Positions 11,799 to 23,821 of a stretch of DNA of 43,181 nt are shown piece after piece; position 1 is the stretch's first letter; every line of letters starts with the position of its first letter. Origin of the DNA: Periconia sp. R9002 (lineage: Eukaryota; Ascomycota; Dothideomycetes; Pleosporales; Periconiaceae). A program made the translations under genes and the position numbers. The stretch lies in contig JAMAHW010000151.1 in NCBI GenBank assembly GCA_023627715.1, positions 1 to 43,181 on the forward strand, in the 5' to 3' direction. The notes below the pieces were generated by a model. It was given only the letters and a program-made list of their open reading frames with translations. It was not told the DNA's origin and ran no database searches.

Positions 11799-11806
11799 TA
11801 TATAGA
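11799..11806 (+). promoter_or_regulatory. TATA box of the dioxygenase gene
   Basis: TATATAGA is followed by a CT-rich stretch and a CATAATCAACCAC-type leader, about 270 nt upstream of the chosen start codon at 12074. Confidence 0.55.
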
Positions 11807-12073
11807 GCGCTCCAACTGCTTTCTCAGCTCTCATAATCAACCACTTTTCACCACCCCGAACACCCACAGATTTAGCCATCTTGACAAAATAATTCTTTAT
11901 CTTCGTTACAATTGTAAGAGAAGGCGCTTATCTTGTAGTTAGTTTCCATATGCGATAGCAATGCCCAGTCCCAGCTTCAACTACCAATCTTCTCCAATGA
12001 GCCTTCGATCAGACTCCCCCATGTCGGTGGTCGAAAGCGATTCACATCGGCTGATACCGCATGTCATGGCTCT

Positions 12074-13386
12074 ATGACGTGGATCGGGGGCGATACCGAT
12101 CCTGAGAGCTTCGTTCATGTGCTTAGTGATACAGAAGTTCAAACCATCAGGCATGCGGTTATAGCAACAAAGCGTAAGAAGATCATTCCCAAAGGGAGGA
12201 GGGACAAGCAGATTGAATAACTGACATTTGGTGTCAGTACGCCAATCACCGAATGTTAGCGGCAATGACATGATGGCTGCTATAAACAGGTCGTCCTTCC
12301 CTTTACCATCGGATCTAGCCAAGAAGATCTCCGATCTGAGCACGAAAATTCACAATGGTCCCGGTGTTGTCATTTTAAGAGGACTTGAGTCTGCCAGATT
12401 CAACGACAAAGAGGCCATCATCGCTTTCATTGGTGTATGTGCTCATGTGTGCCCCCTCCGTGCCACAGACTCATACGCAAACGCCACACTGTGTAACTCA
12501 TACCAGTTCAAATTGTCCTTGATAACAGAAGCGGCTAACGACTAACAGCCCATATACGTGATGCATCCAGAGATGATCCTCTTCCAGGAGTTGAAGGCAT
12601 GGGCCTACCAGGATCGAAGCTCCCTGTTGCAATGGTATGTTGCTTTTGGTATCGATGCGTTTTAATAAGCTCTAATAATCTCTGTAGGAATTTCATTCCG
12701 ACAGGTTCTCCGGTGACGTTCTCGCGATGTATGTCAGGAACGAAGGCAAGAATACAGTTGGTGGAGAGCAATATGTCAGCAGTTTTTGGAAAATCTACAA
12801 CGAACTTCTAGAGACTGAGCCTAGGGTCTTAGAGACAATGCGAGCAGCGAATTGGCCGTTCGAGTCAAAGCAAGGGCACGTAAGTTGCAGGTAATAAAGC
12901 GGCAATTACTGATTGAACGCTAGGGAGCACGTGCCCCCCAGTCTTGAACTGGGACCTACACTGTTCTTCGCGGACGCAAAACCGATGGTACAACACGTCA
13001 ATGCACCACTTCGCGGAAGTGCTCAATTGCCAAGACACAAGTCGATGCCATCGCTTTCTGCAGAGCAGATATATGCTAGTAAAAGACTCGAGGAGTGTGC
13101 ACGCCGATTCAGTATCAAGCTTGACGGCAAACAGGGCGATATTCAATTCATCAATAATCTCAGCATTATGCACTACCGGACTACATATAGCAGTACTATA
13201 AATGACAAAGCTGCCGACCGCCACCTCTTTCGCATGTTCCTCAAGGATCCAGTAAATGAGTGGACAAAGCCACAAAATTTTCAGGAGCAATTTGACGGCG
13301 TCTTCACAAAGGGTCGACCTGAGAAGTTTCCTGTTATGGACGAGGACCCGTGGCGTATTATTAGCGGCCGTGAAAGCCACGGGTAG
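12074..13386 (+). CDS. TauD/TfdA-family Fe(II)/2-oxoglutarate dioxygenase
   Basis: Likely a non-heme iron, 2-oxoglutarate-dependent oxygenase of the fungal TauD-like group; substrate unknown. Exons are 12074-12173, 12238-12492, 12549-12634, then 12688 onward to TAG 13386. The first three introns (64, 56 and 53 nt) have good donors and CTGAC/CTAAC-type branch sites. The encoded protein reads FPLPSDLAKKISDLSTKIH, GVVILRGL, HIRDAS, FHSDRFSGDVLAM (the HxD iron ligands), GDIQFINNLSIMHYR (distal His) and RHLFRMFLKDP (the 2-oxoglutarate Arg), so the metal site is intact. The last intron is unclear: donor GTAAGT at 12880 gives the wrong frame with acceptor 12923. GTCAAA at 12864 (60 nt) or GTAATA at 12891 (33 nt) restores it. 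The former gives 359 aa, normal for the family. The frame is open upstream of 12074 without ATG, so an N-terminal frameshift is possible. Confidence 0.75.
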
Positions 13387-14116
13387 GTTTGGTACCTTTT
13401 TGCTAGTGGCATGTTTCCCGGGTTAGAACTATAGCCAGCCCTCCGGCATAGAAATGAGAAGGCGAATTGATATCTACGTCTGATTTACAGAGCGCATAGT
13501 GAGAAAAACTGACGCTGCTTTTAATGCAAACACTGATAGAACAGGTACAACTAGATGTAAGCACAGCGATGGGTGGCGATACGGTTACATACATCGCGTA
13601 GCACCCAGTATTGCCATCAGCTGTAGGGAGGGTGGCTGAGCCGCAGTGGCCCTGACCTTGTCCCGAAGGCGATATATTTGCGATGTTGCACTTGTCTGAA
13701 AAAATGTGAAAGTGCCTTATCAGCGTTTCTAGGCGGAGTACAGAAGGGGTCTTAATAAAGCATCAGACAGATCAGAACCAGGGCTCCACAGCGGGAACTA
13801 AAAACGGGAAATGCTTTCGCAAGCGCACTGGCCATCCAGCCGTGTCGTCGTGTCGGAATTGCAGTCAAGCGCGAGATGGGACAGCTAGAGCTTAGGTAAG
13901 TGCTAATAGAAGCTTGGCACGTGCATGACAAGGTTCAAGCTGGCCCAGCAACCGACTGCTGCAACAATACAGGAGGAGACGCAAACCGCAAGCGGTTCGC
14001 CCAAAAGAGCCTTGAGGAACGAAGTTTTGGAAGACTGGAAAGGGCTTATTACTGTCAGTATGGGTATTATAAAGCTATATGTTGGTATCCCAGTGCGAAA
14101 TTCTCGCGGCCAAGTT
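13387..14116. other. intergenic stretch containing motif copy 2
   Basis: No gene is supported. A region near 13812-13875 could be read as a degenerate cysteine cluster (SCRNC) but lacks the CxxC spacing. Positions 14009-14024 hold a minus-strand copy of the dispersed motif. Confidence 0.4.
14009..14024 (-). repeat. dispersed motif, copy 2 (inverted)
   Basis: GCCTTGAGGAACGAAG on the plus strand is the exact reverse complement of the core in copies 1, 3 and 4. With copy 3 at 24096-24111 it forms a perfect 16-bp inverted pair enclosing the MYND gene and the Helitron. Confidence 0.75.
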
Positions 14117-14740
14117 TTACCCTGCTCTGATTGGCTTAGTGCAATTGTCCTGCAGGCGGTGCTGTTGGGGGGGGGGAGGGGGGGGGTTTAGAGTACAAAT
14201 CTGCTTGTGCAATTTCCAATCTTTCTTTTGGTGCTCCTTTCCGCAGTATGCCACATGCTGACATTGCCCACATCTCTTGGTAGCTTCCGTCTTCCCACAG
14301 ATATTGCAAGGCATGATTTCCATGGGAGCCCTCAGCACCGAAAGGCCTTCGGGTTTGATGTCTAGTATGGTCGTGTCCATCATGTCGCGCATCTCCTGTC
14401 GTATTTGGATTTCGCACTTGCTTCTGCCACACATAGGGCTGATCAATACAAAAACGAAGGGATCGTCGACGTTGTGAAGCCAAGAGATAGGGGTGTAGAA
14501 CATTTTGGTAGTGTGTTGGCCACAAATTTCGCATATAGGACTGGATTCTGGGGGGAAGGCTGCTTCATGGTTTTTGATGACCCGCTGTACTATATTCGCG
14601 AAGCTTTCCTTGTAGTGGGGATCATCCTGGGCGGCGGGAGTATCCGCGGTGACGAGATTGTGTGGAAGATGGTGAATGAAGTTGAGCTGTAGGGGAGGGA
14701 GTTCGCAGTGGAATTCGAAGCGGACCGGATGGGTAGGCAT
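14117..14740 (-). CDS. MYND-type zinc finger protein, 207 aa
   Basis: A single-exon minus-strand gene starting at ATG 14740-14738. Residues about 142-181 form a MYND finger: CNICGKTEATKRCGQCQ, then VAYCGKEHQ, KKDW and HKQIC, with the full Cys/His ligand set. MYND fingers bind proline-rich peptides in partner proteins. An additional Cys pattern (CEICGQH near residue 70; CGRSKCEIQ near 106) may bind metal. The C-terminus is a run of prolines encoded by a G/C homopolymer tract (14167-14186), which is prone to slippage and sequencing error, so the last residues are uncertain. It is probably a nuclear or cytosolic adaptor of unknown role. It lies between motif copy 2 and the Helitron accessory gene, so it could be cargo or simply a neighbour. 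Confidence 0.8.
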   Translation of the reverse strand: MPTHPVRFEFHCELPPLQLNFIHHLPHNLVTADTPAAQDDPHYKESFANIVQRVIKNHEAAFPPESSPICEICGQHTTKMFYTPISWLHNVDDPFVFVLISPMCGRSKCEIQIRQEMRDMMDTTILDIKPEGLSVLRAPMEIMPCNICGKTEATKRCGQCQHVAYCGKEHQKKDWKLHKQICTLNPPPPPPQQHRLQDNCTKPIRAG

Positions 14741-15263
14741 GATTCGAAGTGGAGTTTGGCTTGTTCAGGTGTTGCTTAGATTTTGTTAGAGATGTAGAGA
14801 ACGTGGTGTGATGGGAGCGGGTGCGGGTGCGGGCCTTAATGGGGTGTTGATAGATGAGTGTGATGGGCGAGATCTGAGGCGTCTGTTGTATGGGACTCAC
14901 AACCGAGACCTCGTTGATTGCTTTTTGTCAGACATGAGGCGCCTGTGTTAACGGCGCGAGATTGCTGAGAGGAATTGCTTTTCCCGCCTCATTCAGTGTC
15001 ATGTAGCGTCTCATGATCACGCGTCTGCGTTTGAGCTTTGTGGTGTATAGGATAGTATTTTTAACAGTAACGTTAAGGCTAATTAACAAGTACAATTTAG
15101 GACACAAATAGATAACTATATATTGCCTAGTAGTGCGAAGATTCTCCGTGGAGGAGACAGAATTATGGTAGAAGAGCTTCAGTTACTAGATACGTACGGC
15201 TGATGATTGTGCTAGAAGTGGCAGCTTACAGGTTTCTTACCACAGAATCAGTTGGTGGGGTAG
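14741..15263. other. spacer between the MYND gene and the Helitron; probable 5' boundary zone
   Basis: No gene is seen. If the Helitron does not extend to motif copy 2, its left end should lie here. I could not pick a convincing terminus. Confidence 0.35.
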
Positions 15264-16642
15264 TTAGTCGACTTCTAGATATTTCTTAGGAGGATGGCGG
15301 TTACGGTAGGGTCGGTCTTTGACGTCCGACGCCGGCGAAGACTCTGTAGTGGTGGAAGTTTCATGTACAGCGGTCGGAGGTATATGGGGGTAGGGAGATA
15401 TGTACTCTGCAGTCGCATTGGCGCGAGAAACATCGATTGTGGTGGGTGTGCTATCTGAAGCCTGGGTGGAATCTTCGGTAGATGGAGAGGAGCGCTGTTT
15501 CTTTGAGGGGGTGATGGGGTTAGGCCAGTCTGGGGACTGATCGGATCGCTTGAACGTTGAGGCTGATCGTTTAGATGGAGAAATAAACTTGGACCGGTTG
15601 AACATGAAAGGGTCGGTGGATGATTGCTTCGCGGGGGCGTCTGGGGAGGCTGAGACCGATGCGGATTCTAGCGCTGCTTTATCATAGAAGTGCCAAGTAT
15701 CCGGAACGACGATGAGACGCAGTCTCGTGTTAGCTGTGGTGGATGGACCATGACGTGGTGATTGAGAAAGCCGGCAACCTTTCCTGTACAGGTGAAGAGG
15801 GTGTTGGGCTGGAACTGTGTGTCGCGTCTATCTGCCATTTTCTTGCAGAGGATTGCCCAAGGATTTGCGTGGATGGGGAAGATGATAAAGACTTGGAAAG
15901 GGTGGAAGCCTTTGAAAGGAGTCTTGTTTGGATTGCCAGGGGCGATGTAGGTGGACAGTTGTACGAAGCCGCAGCATTTACGCTGGGTGTCGTCCAGTCC
16001 CGTTGTGGACTGGCCATGGAGGAGGGCGAGACCTGAGCCGAGGATAGGCCCAGCGAAGCTGACGATTGGAGGCATGGTGGGAAAATTGTCTACGGTAGTG
16101 ATGCTACGTATGATGTTAGTTAGATGGAAGGGGGGACTAGTTTGGGCGTAGTTACGGCTATAGGGGGGAACTCACGGTTGGTAGCTTTGGTCGCGGATGA
16201 TGATTGCTGGAATGCAGTAATCCTGGGGAGCCTCGCCGGCGTCACGCCCTTCGTCCTGCTCTATCTCCCAGGTGAGTGCATACGGGTGAACACGGCCGTA
16301 CATGAAGAACCACGTCTGCTCCCATTCGGGTGGGATGGACTGGGAGTAGAGGGCCATGTTGAGGCTGAAGAAAGCGCAGTTGGAAGAGCCGTCTTCGGGG
16401 TCGGAGCGGAGGAAGGCGTATTCTGGGGCGGTGATCCAACTTGGTGGAGGTAGGGAGACTCTTGCGATGCACTCAGTGTTGAGGCCTTTGATATGGTGCT
16501 GATCCGGGCGGGCGAACCGCTTTGGTTCGCGGGAGTGGACGGAAAACATCATGGACATATCACCGCCAACATTCTTTTGATTATCGAGTGGCTTGCGAGG
16601 GGTTGGTGCCTGAGCACGAGCGATCACTGGGTGCTGAGACAT
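15264..16642 (-). CDS. Helitron accessory protein (divergent partner of Rep/helicase), one frameshift
   Basis: The start is ATG 16642-16640 (MSQHPVIARAQAPTPRKP). Exon 1 is 16176-16642. A 72-nt intron (16104-16175, GTGAGT..CGTAG with CTAAC) joins it to exon 2, 15264-16103. Exon 1 contains a compact domain (ITAPEYAFLRSDP to EWEQTWFFMYGRVHPYALTWE). Exon 2 has NTLFTCTGKVAGFLNHHV, an OB-fold-like strand pattern, and ends in a basic Ser/Thr/Pro tail. At 15714-15717 one base seems missing: the frame shifts between HPPQLTRDCV and FIVVPDTWHFYDKAALES. It is otherwise open, about 435 aa when allowance is made for this. I recall similar hypothetical proteins next to fungal Helitron helicases; the OB-fold or single-strand-binding role is inference. 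It is transcribed away from the Rep/helicase gene, sharing a 490-nt intergenic promoter region. Confidence 0.6.
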
Positions 16643-17131
16643 ATTTTCTGTGTAGTGCAAAACGGGGTTGTGGAGGGTCAATGTGTAGTTGAGTAGTACG
16701 AAAGAGTGCTTACGGGCTTAAGGAAATGGATGAGTCTGACTTGCAAAGAACGTGCAATCTAGTGCTTGTATAGATGAGAGGAAGAAATGAGGTGAGGGAA
16801 TGGGAAATAGAGGCTGAAACGGCAAGCAAGACGCATGGATGAGGCGGAATAAGAAAAACTTCTTGTCTTGACAGACCTCGGCCTCTTTAGGTTATAAACC
16901 CCTGTGGGATAGGATATAGGATTGGCAGATGAAGGCGCCACGAGTTTGAAAAGATGTTACGGTAGGCGTTTGTGATGTGGGTGGAGTCGGAGGAAAGTGG
17001 TACATGGAGTTGCAGCTTTGTGAGGGGGGAGAAGGGCAGCCTATATTTTAGAAGTGTAGGATAGAGGTTGGAGGTAATGCTTTCCGAAGCGGAGCCGAAT
17101 ATGGACAGCAAATGCCACGAGTACGAACAGA
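16643..17131. promoter_or_regulatory. divergent promoter region inside the Helitron
   Basis: This 490-nt gap separates the divergently transcribed accessory and Rep/helicase genes, so both promoters must lie here. No clear TATA box or ORF stands out. Confidence 0.4.
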
Positions 17132-20100
17132 ATGGAAGTATCGAGATCTATGAGCGGAGATGGCCAAGATTTAGAGCCTCCGCCTCCGCTGTTTCACAGC
17201 TATGATGTGCGTAACCGGCGGAACGTGGAGCTCGCCGGATTAGGAATCCGCACGTCGGCAGACATCTTCGAGGAGTTTCAGCGGGAGTACGAGGCGGCTA
17301 GTGTGCAAAGAGCTCCACGGACGAGTAGAGGGGATGGTGCTCCGACTGAAGTTACTGGCCGGGCCGATGCGGACGTTGGAGTTGACACATCTGCGGGCGT
17401 ACTTGGGAGGTGGGGAGTAGGGGGTGAAGAGGCGGGTGCAGAGGGAAATGCAGGGCCGCGAGGTACTCGCGGGTCTCTGTCTGAGCATTTCCACCGCTTA
17501 GACTTGTGCAATCGGCAAAACCTTGCTCGCGCGGGTTTGAGGTTTTGCACGTCGGCAGACATATTCCAGGCCGCTCAGAGGGGTTACGAAGAGGCCGGGG
17601 TGGAGAGGAGCTCTCGCCGAGCGCGGACTGGAAGGGCGAGAAGCGGGTCACGAGATGAGGTGCTTGCCGATGCCACGGAGGGTCCGGTAGATGAAGTTCC
17701 TGCTCCAGAGTCGAGCCGCGGCGTTCTACAGGGGAAGAGGCCAGGAGAGGGTGCTGAGAGCTTGGCTGAGAATTTCCGCCGCTTGGATGAGGCCAATCAG
17801 CAGAATGTGGCTCGCGCGAGTTTAGGGATTCGCACGTCAGCGGAACTGTTCCAGGTTGCTCAGAGCGCTTATGAGGAAGCCAGGGCGGAGTCGAGTCGCC
17901 GCGTGCGGCAGGGGAAGAGACCGGGTCCTAGCAGCAGCGATCAGCCGCAACCCAAGCGTGCCAGAACCGTAGTCCGGCGGGAGAGGAGTGATGAAGAGAG
18001 GAAGGAAGTCCTCGCCAGCGTCCTATGCAGCCTGGATGAAGAGTTTGCCGAGAAAGAGCGTCTGTCTCAGGGGCAGGCATGGTGTGCTCCTATCTCTCAG
18101 GCCATGAAGGTGTCCACCGTCCAGGAGTTCTACAAAGCCTTCCACGACGTGAGGACTCTGCCGATACGCACCTGCATAATCTGCTATCACAAGTTTGCCG
18201 AGCTCGAGCTAGAGGAGATCGACTGGGAGAGCTGGGCGGCAAGTGCCATCCGGAAGCGCGATGGGTCGCCCTTCAAGTGCGGCAGATGTTTCGTGGTGGG
18301 GGAAATGGTTCCGAGCTGTTCAGACTGTGCGAGACACCTGCGAAGAGGTTCTTTGTCGCGGGCGGCGCAAATCCATTGCCGCCTGAGGTGCGAGCACATG
18401 TTTCCTGACGAGCTGAAGGGCCTTAGTCCTGTCGAGGAGAAGCTCATCGCACTAAACTCTTGCTATGGGTTCATCACCAAGTACAGCATCGCGGAAGGGG
18501 GCAGGCAGAGTGTCCGATACCAGAGACATGTCAAGGGGCACATCACGGTGTTCCCGAACAACGTGCAGGAGCTGGCTACGAACGTGCTCCCTCACCCGCT
18601 GCTGAAGCTCATGGACGAGATCCACGTGGCCTGGCAGGGGCCGGAGAAACCGGCACCGAGTGATCTCGCAGCGCTTCTGTCGGTCCGGCGGCGTGTCGTC
18701 GAGAAGGCCCTGGTGTTGCTCAAGAGGCATAATCCCCTATACGCCAACATTGAAATCGATGCAGCGGAAATGGATAGCTGGGAGACGCCCTCGCACGGGG
18801 TGCCTTCTCAAGTCTATGCCCGGTTGGGACGGAACGAGCCGTCAGCGTGGGAGAAGGCGCGAACAGGACACGTTGTCCCTCGCACAGAGCGGGGTCTGGA
18901 GGATGGAGGGCCCGTGGATATCCGGGAGGTGCTCGCAACGCTCGGCCAGGGGCAGGATGTTGTGGAGGAGGATTCAGAGAATGCAGATGGCGAAGGTGGA
19001 GCCGACGAGGTAGAGTTGGATAGTGCCGCCGTCCCGATCCATGAGATCAGCTCGTCTGGCATGTTTGCCCTCGATGCCGGACCAGATATCGCGGACGAGG
19101 AGGAGCTGCGGTATGCTTGTGACGCGCTTGGCCAAGATGCGGCGTGGGAGCAAACGCGGGGGAACACCCAGGTGGCATCGGCCCAGGTGCGACGTGGATG
19201 CGGTTCCGAGCCTTATATTCTTGTCTCGCGGGGCGATGAGTTCGCCGATTCCTTCGATCCGAGATTCTTCGCAAAGACGTTTCCGACACTGTTCCCGTTC
19301 GGTAATGGAGGCCCGCGCCAGGCTGAGGAGTGCATCGCGGAGGTGGCGGGCGGTGACGATGTGGTTCCTGATGCGGAGGCCACCGCACAGAATCTCGTAT
19401 CGTCGCGGAACATGAGCGTGGAAACCTGGGCGGAAATCGTGCTCCAGCGTCACAGCGGTCGCTTTGCGACCCACCACATGTTTGCATTTCTCGTGTTCAA
19501 CATGGGAGTCAGGTCAAGAAACCGTGGTGTCAGCATGGCGAGCGTGAAAAGAAAGAATTTTCCAGAGGTGGAGCGCATCGTACGGTCGTTGAGCGCGGAG
19601 AGGTTGGAGAGGGCTCGAGTCGAACTGGAGGTTGCTGGAAAAACCACCGATCCTGGGGTCAATCAGCTGCTGAGGAGCCTATCGCTCTACGGCTTTCGCC
19701 AGCCAATGTCGAGGGAGCATCGTTTAAGCATGCGGCGGAAGATCAAGTCCCTCATCATTCGGTACGGTATCCCGGCCATCTGGTTTACTATTAATCCGAA
19801 CGACATCACCAACCCAGTCAAGCTGAGGTTGGCGGCGTACCGAAGCCGTGACCCGGAAGAAGCAGAGGCGTTCCTGACCAGCCTCGATCAGGCGTACAAG
19901 CGGGTACGGCTGGCCATCTCTGATCCTCTCAGCTCGGCCCTATTCTTTCATCGAGAGATGTCCATGTTTTTCAAGCACTACGTCAAGGTCGGAAAGGACT
20001 CGGTGTTCGGGCGCATCAGCCAGTACTTCGGGGCCGTGGAGACCAACGAGCGCGGGGCGCTCCACCTGCACGGCCTTCTCTGGCTCCAGGGCAACATGCG

Positions 20101-23100
20101 GCTGAGTTCCATCTTGAGTGACGTTGCTGGGGAGGGGGAGGAGGGTCAAACCACCTATCGGGAACAGATCATCCAGTACGTCGACAGTGTCTTCACCGAG
20201 GTGTGTGTTGGTCGTACAAACCACCCCATCCGATGAAGTTTGGTCTAACACAAAGTTACTGATGCAGGATCTCGACCAAGAGGCCTTCTCAGCGGTTCGG
20301 GCGGAGAGGTCTGTGACGTCAGACATTTCATCCCTACTGCAGAACAGCGAAGGCTTTGCCGCTGCCTTCGATGAGGAGGCCAACTTCTGTGCCGGTGCCA
20401 CCCAGATCCACACCCACAGCCCGACATGCGTGAAGTATTCAATTCGGGGCCAGGGGAAGAAGCGCGACCTCTGCCGGTTTAAAGCGCCGTGGCAATTGGC
20501 GGAGAAGACTTCCTTTACGGAAGATGGCGTGCTGCGGATCCGCCGCAGTCACAACATGGTGAATCGATGGAACAAGGCTATGGCGGTAGGGCTGCGGCAC
20601 AACCACGACATCTCGTTCATTGGGACCCAGCGCAAGACCATGGCCATTGTCTTTTATGTGACGAATTATGCGACCAAGGTCGAGGACCCGGTGTGGAAAC
20701 GGGCAGCTGCAGCGTCAGAAGTGTTCCGAGCCCTAGATGCGGGGATGACGGAGAACCAGGTAGATACCGTGAACGGAGCTCATGGGGACGATGGCCGTCA
20801 GAATAAAACGCGGCAGTTCTTGATGAGAGTTGCGAACCGCATCTTTACTGAGCGGCCGCTATCGCAGGTAGAGGTCGTTGCTCATCTGTTGGGGTACCGG
20901 ACGGAGTTCACGAACAATAAGGCCTGGACATTTTTGAACGTGGGTTCCCTCTACTGGCACATCTTCCGGCGATGGAATCATCTGCGCTACGTCAGTGGGA
21001 TGGAGAGCGTGGGCGAGCCGGTCGAGGAGGCAGTGCTCTTGGAGGAGGCGGGCCAGAGAATCTCCTTGGTAGAGGCATACCCGCACCGGGACAGGCTCCT
21101 GCAAGGGTTGTGCTTGTACGATTATATGTCTATAGTCGGACTGAAGCGGAAGAGCAAGGGCGCAAGTGGTTGGGGGGAGGTGGAGTTTGACAGTGCCTGG
21201 CAGCCCTCGCAGACGTGGGTGCAGGTATTGCGAAAGCCGGGCGAGCATGCTATCGTCTGCTTGGACGGTTACCTAGGCATGGATTTTGGCGAAGACGACG
21301 AGCTCTATTACAGGAGGTAGGTGCTGCGACGACGTGAGCCATCTGAACCCTTTTTCCCGTCTATTGGCAGCCAAGGGACAAAGAATGTTGACTTTCTACC
21401 CTGTAGGGCCGCTGTACAACATCTCGCCATCTTTGTCCCGTGGCAGTCATTCCTGTCCGAGAGGTTAGGCGATATCAATGCTATCTGGGAGAGACAAAAG
21501 CAGGCTTTGCCTCGGAGAATCTCATTCCTCGCAGACAACATCCAACTACTCCGCCGGTCTGCCGAAGACGCAAAGCGCGATGCTAAACAGTGGGCCGCCC
21601 AGTCCGGGGAGACCGATCCTGCGGCAGATGCGGTTGGGTCTGGCATGTCCAACGGTGATGAGGAGCCGAGGCCGGTGTACCGGTCGGACTGTGTCGGCAA
21701 TGCAACACGCCTTATCGACGTGGTGAGAAATGCCTTGGGAAGTAACCAGGTCACACGCGGTTCGAAGGAGATATCGGCATTGGTGCACGAACTGTGTCGA
21801 TTCCAGCTAGATATCCTATCTTCAACAGAAGAATTGCACGCCAGAGTCGTCTCTGAGCAAGGGCCGAGGACCCTGAGCGCTTCAGAAGGGCGATCTCCGG
21901 GAGCTGAAATACCAGGCCAGGAACAGGTCCGGTCCATCAAGTTGCAGCAAATCAGCGTCTCCCGGGAGAAGGAGAGGATGATCCAGGGGATACAAGAGGA
22001 GCCCAGTCATGAGAACAACACCGCCCATGATGCCGCTGTCTACAGTGTACTGACCAGCTTCAGAGACCAAGATGTCCATCTAACAGACGCAGACTCGGGG
22101 AGCTTAACGCGGAGCGCAGGACCATCAGCTACTGTCCAGTTTGGGCCTTCTACATCCTTCTCCGAGGCGGGGAGGCAGCTGGTGGAGCGATTCACGCTTA
22201 ATCGAAGGCAAAGCATCGCCTTCCGGCTCATATGTCGCCAGGTAGACCGAGTGCGGCGCGACGAGAGCGGAACCTCTCAGCTGTGCCAATTCGTCGGAGG
22301 GGAAGGCGGCACCGGAAAGTCGCGCGTCATCGAGGCCATCGTCGAGCTCTTCGCCAGCAAGAGGATATCCCACCGTCTGCTGGTGACCGCGACCTCGGGG
22401 ACGGCAGCTGCACGAATCAACGGCATCACCATCCACTCGGCCTGCAACTTCTCCAAAGACGTCTCGCGTACGGGCCATCCTAGGGACGGGGACGGCGTCA
22501 CGCTGTCCGCTTCGGCCGATCTCCGCGTCGACGGCCAGACGAGGATGGACTGGCAGGAGATATACCTGCTCATCATCGACGAGGTCAGCATGCTCGGGGC
22601 GCGCACGCTCTACGCGGTGAACGAGCAGCTGTGCAGGCTTCGGGGATGCGCACAAGGCTTTGCCGGTATTCCCATCGTCCTCTTCTGTGGCGACTTTCAC
22701 CAGTTCCGGCCGGTGCAGGAAAGGTCGATTCTCCTACCTAGCACGGCCTTTCCGTGGGACGAAGAAAGACCTTCAAAGCAGAACAGAGGTACCAACATGA
22801 TAAGGCGCACGCCCTGTGGAACAAGTTCAACACGGTCGTCATCCTGAAGGAGCAAGTCCGTGCCGCGGGAGACCCTCGCTTGCAGCGGCTGCTGACTCGG
22901 ATCCGGCAGGGCGTACAGAACCAGTCCGACCTAGACTTCCTGAACAGTACCTGCTATCGAGAGGGCCAGCGAATCCCGTGGGAGTCGGGCATCACAGTGG
23001 TGACGTCGCTGAACCGGAATCGGTGGAACTTGAATGTGGAGGCTATTCTCTCTTTCCAGAGGCAACATCAGGCGCTACTCCGCATCTTCCTCTCCGAACA

Positions 23101-23821
23101 CACGTGGAAAGGCGGCCAGCCCACGGAGGAGGAGGCGCTCATGACCTTGAACCAGGGGGACGACAGTGCCATCCCCGTGCCAGGCATCTTCATGTTCGTG
23201 CCCGGTATGCCCGTCATCGTGAATCGGAACACCCACCAAGGCCTAAAGCTGGTCAATGGGGCTAGCTACACAGCATTAGACGTCATTCTGGACAAGGCGC
23301 ACCCGGGCCATCGCATCAACGAGGACACCATCCTTCACTTCGGCCCGCCGGCGGGCATTCTGCTGGAGGGGGAAACAACTCGAGAGCTCCACTTTGTCGG
23401 CATGCCGCCGGGGATGATCCTCCTGACGCCCGTCAGTACCAAAATCGAGTGCCAGAGGAAGCGGCCGTGGCAACGAAGCGACGTGACCCGCAGGAGACTA
23501 CCATGTGCGGCCGCGTTCGCCTGTACGGATTACAAGGTGCAAGGCAGGACATTGGCGCGGGTGGCACTGGAGTTGCACGGCACCAGGACAATAAACATCG
23601 ACGGCCAGTTGGTTCCCAGTCCATGTGATCCTTACAGCTTGTACGTGCAACTGTCGCGCTGCCCGTCGCTGGATGGCATCATGCTCCTGTCCGAGGTGCG
23701 AGAGAGGGATTTTGTAGGCAACAAGGTGCCGGAGAGCATGGTCGCAGCGGAGGAGAGGCTGGAATTGCTGAGCAATGCGACGGTCCAGGAAGCAGAACCG
23801 TGGGACTGGTGGGATGGATAA
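17132..23821 (+). CDS. Helitron Rep / Pif1-family helicase (one frameshift)
   Basis: This is the rolling-circle transposase: a Y2-type HUH endonuclease fused to a 5'-3' helicase. Exon 1 is 17132-20200. Intron 20201-20267 (67 nt, CTAAC branch) leads to exon 2. The TAG at 21318 falls in an in-frame intron: 21317-21406 (90 nt) fits best, giving YYRRAAVQHLAIFVPW; 21317-21370 (54 nt) is also possible. Domains in order: three repeats of an about 44-aa motif (near residues 20, 116 and 211), a Cys-rich segment (TCIICYHK; FKCGRCF), Rep motif WFTINPNDITNP, the HUH motif GALHLHGLLW (about 975), the paired tyrosines FYVTNYATK (about 1151), Walker A GGEGGTGKS, Walker B LIIDEVS, CGDFHQFRPV, and C-terminal TDYKVQGRT and YVQLSRCPSLDG. 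At 22757-22790 the frame changes after FPWDE to RKTFKAEQRYQHDKAH, implying one lost base. All catalytic residues seem present. Confidence 0.9.

Noticed and set aside
13236..13251. GTTCCTCAAGGATCC resembles the dispersed motif
   Set aside because: Only a partial match, inside the dioxygenase coding sequence (FLKDP), without conserved flanks.
13806..13880. Possible third zinc-cluster relic (CFRKRTGHP..SCRNC)
   Set aside because: First CxxC and correct spacing are missing; too little to support.
14161..14190. G-rich run as a regulatory quadruplex
   Set aside because: It encodes the proline tail of the MYND protein on the minus strand; no extra evidence for a structural role.
21318..21320. TAG stop within the Helitron helicase
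   Set aside because: It falls in an in-frame intron (21317-21406 or 21317-21370) with good splice signals, so it is not a break.
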